A stretch of 64,000 bases of DNA from Nodularia sp034931045 (GTDB lineage: Bacteria; Cyanobacteriota; Cyanobacteriia; Cyanobacteriales; Nostocaceae), in NCBI RefSeq assembly GCF_034931045.1, contig NZ_JAYGHH010000002.1, positions 124,001 to 188,000 of the forward strand. Reading direction: 5' to 3'. The position numbers and the translations under genes were made by a program. Numbering within the stretch: the first letter of the stretch is position 1; every line of letters starts with the position of its first letter. The notes beneath the pieces are model-generated. The model saw only the letters and a program-made list of their open reading frames with translations. It did not search any database and was not told where the DNA came from. Positions 35,805-42,692 of this stretch are shown one piece after another.

Positions 35805-37084
35805 ATGGCGACTAATCATTTACTAGAAATTAAACAACATGGTCAAAGTATCTGGATGGATAACTTGAGTCGTGAGGTTATTCAATCAGGTGAACTCAAA
35901 GACTTGGTAGAGAATCAGGGTGTCTGTGGGATTACCTCTAATCCAGCTATCTTTGAAAAGGCGATTGCAAACAATGCGATGTATGATGCTGATATCGAAG
36001 CTGGTATTCGCGCTGGATTACCTACATACAAAATTTACGAATCCCTCATTTTTGCAGATATTCGCAACGCTTGTGATATACTGCGCCCCGTATATGAAGC
36101 ATCGAATAGACTGGATGGTTACGTTAGTATAGAAGTACCACCAACCATCGCCCATGATACTGAAGCATCAATAGCTGAAGCTCGGCGCTATTTCCAAGAA
36201 ATTGGGCGGGAAAATGTAATGGTGAAAATTCCTGGTACAGTAGCTGGTTTACCAGCAGTAGAACAGGCGATCGCTGAAGGTATCAATATTAATACTACGC
36301 TGCTGTTTTCAGTCAATAGTTACATCAACACAGCAGAGGCTTATANNNNNNNNNNNNNNNNNNNNNNNNNNNNNNNNNNNNNNNNNNNNNNNNNNNNNNN
36401 NNNNNNNNNNNNNNNNNNNNNNNNNNNNNNNNNNNNNNNNNNNNNNNNNNNNNNNNTATTCGTGGCTTAGAAAAACGGGCTGCACAAGGTCAAGACGTGA
36501 GCAAAATTGCCGCCGTGGCTAGCTTCTTTCTCAGTCGCATTGATAGCAACGTTGATGCCAAAATTGATCAAAAATTGAAGCGTGGTATTGATGATATCTC
36601 CCAAGAGGCAAAACTGCAAGCTGTGAGAGGGAAAGTGGCGTTAGCGAAGCTCTCCGTAGGAATCGCTAACGCTAAAATTGCGTACCAGGAATACAAAAAA
36701 ATCATTCAAAGCGAGCGATGGCAAGCCTTAACAGCCAAAGGAGCTAAAGTACAACGGTTACTTTGGGCCAGCACCAGCACCAAAGACCCAAAATACAGCG
36801 ATGTGATGTATGTTAACGAATTGATTGGCCCCGACACCGTTAACACCTTACCACCGGCGACAATAGCCGCTTGTGCTGACCATTGCGATGTAGCTAATCG
36901 CCTAGAAACAGGCATTGAAGAAGCGTATCAGCTGATGGAAAGCCTCAAAGATCCAGACATTAATATTGATATTAATGTTGTCATGGACGAACTGTTAGTT
37001 GAAGGTATTGATAAGTTTGTCAAACCTTACGAGTCCTTGATGAACTCTTTAGAAAACAAAGTCAAGTTATTGTCGCCAGTGTAG
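35805..37084 (+). CDS. tal: Transaldolase, interrupted by an assembly gap
   Basis: The ATG at 35805 begins MATNHLLEIKQHGQSIWMDN; the open frame further upstream lacks a better start. The sequence runs to NTAEAY, then 111 N (36346-36456), then IRGLEKRAAQGQDVSKIA to the stop at 37084. The family motif is AEAY followed directly by IRGLE, so no residues should be missing. Together the parts make a complete transaldolase of the long cyanobacterial type, exchanging three-carbon units between fructose-6-phosphate and erythrose-4-phosphate. A palindromic repeat has added about seven residues (LAKLSVG) at roughly residue 240 of the joined protein. It lies between fbp and zwf. Confidence 0.92.
36346..36456. 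other. Assembly gap (111 N) inside tal
   Basis: The left side ends GCTTATA and the right side starts TATTCG. Overlapping them by two bases gives GCTTATATTCG, which reads Ala-Tyr-Ile-Arg as expected for transaldolase. The gap may be a placeholder for contigs that really overlap, or may hide an inserted repeat. Confidence 0.9.
36638..36672 (+). repeat. Palindromic small repeat inserted in frame in tal
   Basis: GCGTTAGCGA (36638-36647) and TCGCTAACGC (36663-36672) form a perfect 10-bp stem around AGCTCTCCGTAGGAA. Related short repeats with TTAGCGAAG or GACGCTAACGCG are seen in intergenic DNA (near 32983 and 61418). Compared with the usual KVAIANAKIAYQEYK, the protein here reads KVALAKLSVGIANAKIAYQE, an insertion of about seven residues that keeps the frame. 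Confidence 0.7.
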
Positions 37085-37166
37085 ACCTGAAACACACAAC
37101 TCTTTTGTAGACGCAATTACCAAGCGTCTAATTAACACACCACACAACACCCCACTGAAAACTTCT

Positions 37167-38696
37167 ATGGTTAGTTTGCTAGAAAATCCCCTGCGCGTTG
37201 GTCTGCAACAGCAAGGGATGCCCGAACCCCAGATTATAGTCATCTTTGGCGCTTCTGGCGACCTTACCTGGCGTAAATTAGTGCCAGCGCTTTATAAATT
37301 GCGGCGAGAAGGACGTATCCCACCAGAGACGACTATTGTCGGCGTGGCACGTCGAGAGTGGAGCCACGACTATTTTCGTGAACAGATGCAGAAGGGCATG
37401 GAAGAAGCTCATGCTAGTGTCCCTTTAGGAGAACTTTGGCAAGACTTCTCTAAAGGTTTGTTCTACTGTCCTGGGAACATAGACAATCCCGAAAGCTACC
37501 AAAAACTGAAAACTCTATTAACTGAATTAGATGAAAAACGGGGTACACGGGGAAACCGGATGTTTTACCTCTCCGTTGCTCCTAACTTCTTTCCTGAAGC
37601 CATTCGGCAACTAGGGGGAGGCGGAATGCTAGACGACCCCTACAAACATCGTTTGGTGATTGAAAAGCCCTTTGGTCGAGATTTGGCATCAGCTCAAAGT
37701 CTTAACCAAGTGGTGCAAAAATATTGCAAAGAAAATCAAGTCTACCGCATTGACCACTACTTAGGTAAAGAAACAGTTCAGAATTTGCTGGTATTCCGCT
37801 TCGCCAATGCCATATTTGAACCGTTGTGGAATCGTCAATTTGTTGACCACGTACAAATTACCGTAGCAGAAACCGTAGGGGTAGAAGACCGGGCTGGTTA
37901 CTATGAACAAGCCGGCGCACTCAGGGATATGTTGCAAAATCACCTCATGCAACTTTATTGCTTGACGGCAATGGAAGCACCTAACTCAATGGATGCCGAT
38001 AGCATCCGCACGGAAAAAGTTAAGGTACTGCAAGCTACCCGTTTGGCTGATGTTCCCAATCTGTCACGTTCAGCAGTGCGCGGTCAATATAGTGGCGGCT
38101 GGATGAAGGGTAAGCAAGTGCCAGGGTATCATGAAGAACCTGGAGTTGACCCCAATTCCGGCACACCCACTTATGTGGCGATGAAGTTTATGGTTGACAA
38201 CTGGCGCTGGCAGGGTGTTCCTTTCTATCTCCGAACAGGTAAGCGGATGCCGAAAAAAGTCAGTGAGATTTCCATTCACTTCCGCGATGTTCCTTCTCGG
38301 ATGTTTCAATCTGCTTCTCAACAGCGAAATGCCAACATTTTGGCCATGCGGATTCAACCGAATGAAGGAATTTCTTTGCGTTTTGATGTAAAAATGCCAG
38401 GGGCAGAGTTCCGCACTCGTTCTGTGGATATGGACTTTAGTTATGGTTCCTTTGGCATTCAAGCAACTTCTGATGCCTATGACCGCTTATTCCTCGATTG
38501 TATGATGGGCGATCAAACTTTGTTTACACGGGCGGATGAAGTTGAAGCAGCTTGGCAGGTAGTAACTCCGGCTCTTTCTGTTTGGGATGCACCCACAGAC
38601 CCAGCTACCATTCCTCGATATGAAGCCGGTACTTGGGAACCCGCAGAAGCGGAATTGTTAATTAACCAAGATGGTCGTAACTGGCGCAGACTGTAA
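37167..38696 (+). CDS. zwf: Glucose-6-phosphate 1-dehydrogenase
   Basis: 509 residues, full length. The NADP-binding motif IFGASGDLTWRKL is at about residues 25-40, with EKPFGRDL and the catalytic RIDHYLGKE in order. It oxidises glucose-6-phosphate and makes NADPH, the entry step of the oxidative pentose phosphate pathway. It is followed by opcA, whose product activates and assembles this enzyme. In cyanobacteria it is redox-regulated by thioredoxin. Confidence 0.97.
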   Translation: MVSLLENPLRVGLQQQGMPEPQIIVIFGASGDLTWRKLVPALYKLRREGRIPPETTIVGVARREWSHDYFREQMQKGMEEAHASVPLGELWQDFSKGLFYCPGNIDNPESYQKLKTLLTELDEKRGTRGNRMFYLSVAPNFFPEAIRQLGGGGMLDDPYKHRLVIEKPFGRDLASAQSLNQVVQKYCKENQVYRIDHYLGKETVQNLLVFRFANAIFEPLWNRQFVDHVQITVAETVGVEDRAGYYEQAGALRDMLQNHLMQLYCLTAMEAPNSMDADSIRTEKVKVLQATRLADVPNLSRSAVRGQYSGGWMKGKQVPGYHEEPGVDPNSGTPTYVAMKFMVDNWRWQGVPFYLRTGKRMPKKVSEISIHFRDVPSRMFQSASQQRNANILAMRIQPNEGISLRFDVKMPGAEFRTRSVDMDFSYGSFGIQATSDAYDRLFLDCMMGDQTLFTRADEVEAAWQVVTPALSVWDAPTDPATIPRYEAGTWEPAEAELLINQDGRNWRRL

Positions 38697-38698
38697 AA

Positions 38699-38833
38699 GA
38701 GTGCTGAGTGCTGAGTGCTGAGTTATGAAAAAGTTGCGATTTTTGCGGCTTTACTTAGCACTTTTTACTCGGTTTTGGAATTAGTCATAACCAATGACCA
38801 ATGACCAATAACCAATAACCAATAACCAATGAC
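38699..38833. repeat. zwf-opcA spacer with two heptamer tracts
   Basis: GTGCTGA units at 38699-38724 and ACCAATG/AACCAAT units at about 38787-38833 occupy most of the spacer. The second tract ends just before the opcA start at 38843. No gene. Confidence 0.75.
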
Positions 38834-38842
38834 TAAACTACT

Positions 38843-40204
38843 ATGATTTCCCAAGCACCTACAATTTTTTCACTTCAGGCACCAAAGGATATTTCGCTGA
38901 ACGAAATAGAAACGGAACTGAATCAAATTTGGCAAAGTTACGGCATTACTGGTGAGGACGGTGGGCTTCCTGCTGCTACTAGAGCCACAACATTTACTTT
39001 GGTGGTTTACGAACCAGAAGAAACTCAGTATCTGTTAGCGGCTTTGGGGTTTTATGAAGGCCCGATTGATGGCATTTTAGGGCCACAAATGTCAGCAGCG
39101 TTACGGCAAGTACAAGTTAAATATGGACTGCCGGAAACTGGCACAGCAACACCGGAAACTCTGGCTGTCTTGCGGGAAGAATTCGCTAAACGTCAGGGAA
39201 CAGGTGCTATAGGAGAAGGTGCTGCTTATAATTTCAGTCCCGCAAGTCCGACAATTGCTGATGAAATTGCTCTGCGTAATCCTTGCCGGATTATTGCTTT
39301 GTTCCCTATTGCTGGAGAAGATGAAGGGGTAAAAGCTCAAGTTTCTGCCTACTGTCCCATTCAAAAGCAATCATCAAGTACACTTATCTGCTGTGAATAC
39401 ATTACTTTGAGTGGAACTGCTGCTGCTTTGGAACGGGTGGGAGGTATGATTCCGGCTTTATTAATTGGCGGTTTGCCAAAGTTTCTCTGGTGGAAGGCGA
39501 CACCAGACCCTAACAACAATTTATTCAAGCGCTTGGCGGGAATTTGCAATAATGTGATTGTTGATTCTTGCGACTTTAACGAGCCAGAAACTGATATACT
39601 CAGTCTGCAAGAGTTGGTCAAAGCTAATATTCCTTTGGCTGATTTGAACTGGCGACGGTTGTCAGCATGGCAAGAATTGACGGCGCAAGCTTATGACTCT
39701 CCCCATCGTCGCGCCGCACTGAAAGAAATTGACCGGGTGACAATTGACTATGAAAAAGGCAATCCTGCCCAAGCTTTGCTGTTTTTGGGTTGGTTGGCGA
39801 GTCGATTGGAATGGTCGCCTGTTTCTTATAAAAAGGAAACTGGAGATTATGAAATTACTCAAATTCGTTTTGTTTCCCAAGACCAGCGACAGGTGGAAGC
39901 TGAGTTAGCTGGTGTTCCTGTGGCTGATGTGGGTGAAGTTCTGGGTGATGTGATTGCTTTGCGCCTGAGTTCGACAAATCCTGAAGCAGATTGTGGTACG
40001 GTAATTTGTTCTGAGACTGGCGGTTGTATGCGAATGGAAACCCACGGTGGCGCACAAGCGGCTGGTCTGTTTCAACAGGTGGGTTCACTTTCGGAACAAA
40101 AGGCTGAGGCTTTGCTGAGTCAGCAGGTACAACGTTGGGGTCGGGAGTCACTGTTTGAGGAAAGTTTAGCGGTGATTGCGAAGACTCTCAAATTAGGTAA
40201 TTGA
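38843..40204 (+). CDS. opcA: Glucose-6-phosphate dehydrogenase assembly protein OpcA
   Basis: 453 residues. OpcA is an allosteric activator needed for oligomerisation and redox control of Zwf in cyanobacteria. The C-terminal two thirds carry the family pattern (IPALLIGGLPKFLWWKATPD and DLNWRRLSAWQEL). The N-terminal part contains a segment resembling a peptidoglycan-binding-type repeat (LLAALGFYEGPIDGILG, about residues 68-85). It is last in the fbp-tal-zwf-opcA order, 146 bases after zwf. Confidence 0.93.
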   Translation: MISQAPTIFSLQAPKDISLNEIETELNQIWQSYGITGEDGGLPAATRATTFTLVVYEPEETQYLLAALGFYEGPIDGILGPQMSAALRQVQVKYGLPETGTATPETLAVLREEFAKRQGTGAIGEGAAYNFSPASPTIADEIALRNPCRIIALFPIAGEDEGVKAQVSAYCPIQKQSSSTLICCEYITLSGTAAALERVGGMIPALLIGGLPKFLWWKATPDPNNNLFKRLAGICNNVIVDSCDFNEPETDILSLQELVKANIPLADLNWRRLSAWQELTAQAYDSPHRRAALKEIDRVTIDYEKGNPAQALLFLGWLASRLEWSPVSYKKETGDYEITQIRFVSQDQRQVEAELAGVPVADVGEVLGDVIALRLSSTNPEADCGTVICSETGGCMRMETHGGAQAAGLFQQVGSLSEQKAEALLSQQVQRWGRESLFEESLAVIAKTLKLGN

Positions 40205-40342
40205 CCTGGCATGATGAGGAGGGGCAAGAAAGATGCCAATTTTGCAAGATATTCAGTCAATATGATGGGTGTAAAGTAGATGTGTTTTAGTCAGAGGGAT
40301 GGCTTATGCATCCCTTTTTGTCTATCGTGTAGGGTATCTTAG

Positions 40343-40376
40343 AGAGGACTGAAGTCCTCACTACAAACTTTTAATA
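40343..40376 (-). repeat. Short copy of the dispersed hairpin repeat
   Basis: GAGGACTGAAGTCCTC is a perfect 16-base palindrome, followed by ACTACAAACTTTTAA. In reverse orientation this matches the start of the longer repeats at 1013 and 58644. Confidence 0.6.
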
Positions 40377-40386
40377 CCCCCAGCTT

Positions 40387-41787
40387 ATGGCTTTAGTTAT
40401 TGCCGGAGAACGGAGTGGGGTGGGCAAAACAACAGTTACGCTCACCCTTTTAGCTTCTTTACGTCGTCGTGGTTTATCTGTACAATCTTTTAAGGTGGGG
40501 CCGGATTACATTGACCCCATGTTTCACGGCTATGTGACTGGTCGTGCTTGTCGCAATTTAGATGCGGTGTTGACTTCTGAGGATTATGTGCAGAAATGTT
40601 TTGCTGCTCATAGCCCAAATTGTGAATATTCCCTGGTTGAAGGGGTGATGGGTCTATTTGATGGCGTGAAGGCTGTTGAAAATCAGGAAGAATCTGTAAT
40701 TAAGACTGATTTTGCCAGTACTGCACACGTTGCCAGAATTTTAGATTTACCTGTGGTGTTGGTGATTGATTGCAGTCGTCTGTCTGGTTCTGTGGCAGCG
40801 ATCGCTCACGGTTATTGTACCTATGATTCTAGAATTAAAATTGCTGGGGTTGTATTAAATCGGGTGGGCAGCGATCGCCATTTATCTCTCCTCAAAGATG
40901 CCCTCGCCGCATTACAATTACCCATACTCGGCGTATTACGTCGCCAAGATAATATTACTATACCTGACCGTCATCTGGGTTTAGTCCCCACCGCCGAACT
41001 GCCCGAATTAGATACTGTAATTGAACGTCTGGCTGATTTAGGAGATACTTACTTTGACTGGCAAAAATTATTACCCCTGTTAAAATCTCCCCACTCCTCT
41101 ACACCCCACACCCCACACCCCACACCCAATATCAAGATTGCTATTGCACGCGATCGCGCCTTTAATTTTTACTATCAAGATAATCTCGACTTACTGCAAA
41201 ACTTAGGTGCAGAATTAGTATTTTGGAGTCCCTTAGAAGATGCCGAACTACCACCGGATATACAAGGAATGTACTTTGGTGGTGGGTTCCCAGAAGTCTA
41301 CGCACAGAGGCTTGCAGCCAACACCAACGCCCGGCAAACAGTAAAAACGGCAATTTTGTCAGGAATGCCCACAATAGCCGAATGTGGGGGCTTAATGTAC
41401 TTATGTGAGCAAATTATAGATTTTGAAGATAAATCTTGGTCAATGGTAGGAATATTACCCACATCTGCTGTCATGGGTGGACGCTTAACTTTAGGGTATC
41501 GTCGCGCCGTCGCCTTGCAAAATAATCTCCTGATTCCAGCAGGTACAAATATTTACGGACATGAATTTCATCGTTCTAGCTTAAGTGTAAATCCTCAGAG
41601 TCCCTTGTTTCAAACTTATCGCTACGACTGTGACGAAAACATGGGAACAGAAGGATGGACTTCACCCTCAAACCTCCACGCCTCCTATATTCATTTACAC
41701 TGGGGACAAAGCCCAGAAATACCACAGAAATTTCTCAAACAATGTCTCAAAAAAACCATCCCAAAAACTCTCTACACCTCTGCGTGA
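40387..41787 (+). CDS. cobB: Cobyrinic acid a,c-diamide synthase (CbiA/CobB type)
   Basis: 466 residues. The N-terminal ATP-binding domain begins MALVIAGERSGVGKTTVTL. The C-terminal class I glutamine amidotransferase domain has GGGFPEVYAQRL and the nucleophile loop AECGGLMYL, and a late HEFHRSS. It amidates cobyrinic acid at positions a and c in corrinoid synthesis. A heptamer tract lies between the two domains (41101-41127) and encodes a Thr-Pro-His-rich linker. It stands alone, with no other cobalamin gene and no cobalamin riboswitch seen upstream. Confidence 0.93.
   Translation: MALVIAGERSGVGKTTVTLTLLASLRRRGLSVQSFKVGPDYIDPMFHGYVTGRACRNLDAVLTSEDYVQKCFAAHSPNCEYSLVEGVMGLFDGVKAVENQEESVIKTDFASTAHVARILDLPVVLVIDCSRLSGSVAAIAHGYCTYDSRIKIAGVVLNRVGSDRHLSLLKDALAALQLPILGVLRRQDNITIPDRHLGLVPTAELPELDTVIERLADLGDTYFDWQKLLPLLKSPHSSTPHTPHPTPNIKIAIARDRAFNFYYQDNLDLLQNLGAELVFWSPLEDAELPPDIQGMYFGGGFPEVYAQRLAANTNARQTVKTAILSGMPTIAECGGLMYLCEQIIDFEDKSWSMVGILPTSAVMGGRLTLGYRRAVALQNNLLIPAGTNIYGHEFHRSSLSVNPQSPLFQTYRYDCDENMGTEGWTSPSNLHASYIHLHWGQSPEIPQKFLKQCLKKTIPKTLYTSA
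41101..41127 (+). repeat. Heptamer repeat inside cobB coding sequence
   Basis: Nearly four tandem units of ACACCCC. Because seven is not a multiple of three, the units are read in successive frames and give TPHTPHPTPN in the interdomain linker. Confidence 0.85.
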
Positions 41788-41801
41788 AATTTCTTAACTA
41801 A

Positions 41802-41990
41802 TTAGGGCTGGCTGNNNNNNNNNNNNNNNNNNNNNNNNNNNNNNNNNNNNNNNNNNNNNNNNNNNNNNNNNNNNNNNNNNNNNNNNNNNNNNNNNNNNNN
41901 NNNNNNNNNNNNNNNNNNNNNNNNNNNNNNNNNNNNNNNNNNNNNNNNNNNNNNNNNNNNNNNNNNNNAGATTTCTTCAGCCAGCCCTAA
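41802..41990. mobile_element. Inverted-repeat element spanning an assembly gap (154 N)
   Basis: The left arm TTAGGGCTGGCTG (41802-41814) and the right arm (41969-41990), whose reverse complement begins TTAGGGCTGGCTGAAGAAAT, are inverted copies around N at 41815-41968. ACT is found just outside both ends (after a shared AATT), a possible target duplication. The arm also precedes the gap at 18580. A non-autonomous element of roughly 190 bases by the N estimate, or a longer insertion sequence, is likely. Confidence 0.7.
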
Positions 41991-42430
41991 TTACTTACAG
42001 AAACAGTCATATTAATATCCTCATTCAGTCTCCGAACCAAACGGGATAACTCACGAATAATATTCACTGCAATTTCGGGAGTTTCCTCAATAGCATCATA
42101 AAGCTGCTCTTGGGTCAATTCCAAAAATTCGCAAGGTTCTAGAGTTGTGGCCGAAGCAGAACGGGGTTGAGTATCAAAAACCGCCATTTCACCAAAGTAT
42201 TTTCCCTGTTCTACCTCTGCAAGTTTTTTATCGCCAATGTGGACTTTAACTTTACCTGACACCACAATATAAAGCGATCGCCCTTCTTCTCCCTGCCTGA
42301 AAATAGTATAATTAGCGGGAAATTGTAACTCGTGCATCACTGAAGTCAGCCGTACAATAAAATCATCTCGCAATTCCTTAAAAATTGGCACTCGCCGGAC
42401 AAATAATAAACGGTCAACGCTACTTAACAT
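41987..42430 (-). CDS. Cyclic nucleotide-binding domain protein
   Basis: 147 residues, one cNMP-binding beta-roll of the Crp type (YTIFRQGEEGRSLYIVVSGKV, then GKYFGEMAVFDTQPRSASATT with the phosphate-binding cassette). It has no DNA-binding helix-turn-helix, so it is a stand-alone sensor, not a Crp regulator. The C-terminal helix VNIIRELSRLVRRLNEDINM may mediate dimers. Its TAG stop lies inside the arm of the inverted-repeat element, so the original C-terminus may have been altered by the insertion. Confidence 0.88.
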   Translation of the reverse strand: MLSSVDRLLFVRRVPIFKELRDDFIVRLTSVMHELQFPANYTIFRQGEEGRSLYIVVSGKVKVHIGDKKLAEVEQGKYFGEMAVFDTQPRSASATTLEPCEFLELTQEQLYDAIEETPEIAVNIIRELSRLVRRLNEDINMTVSVSN

Positions 42431-42692
42431 AATTAAAACGTTATAAGTTATACAATAAAAATAACAGGAATCATCTCAATCGGGGAAGAAGCTATCGCTT
42501 AGGGCAGAAGAAAGGTGAACATAAAAATAGTAATGTACAAAAAAACCCTGCTCACAAAAGTTGCTGACAAATTATTCAAACCACATAACTGGCCAATTGT
42601 CAGTATAAGTGATGGACTTCTGAGTGTTGGTATCCCACACTTGATTTCTGCATTCACCAGATTTTGACCACTTTAGTACTTCAGAAAACTTT

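Noticed and set aside
36497..37084. Separate 195-codon gene after the gap
   Set aside because: It continues transaldolase in register (IRGLEKRAAQG before it, SRIDSNVD after). The frame difference is caused by the estimated gap length.
40205..40386. Cobalamin riboswitch before cobB
   Set aside because: The spacer is under 200 bases, and neither the conserved B12-box type sequence nor the multi-stem layout was seen; it contains only a dispersed hairpin repeat.
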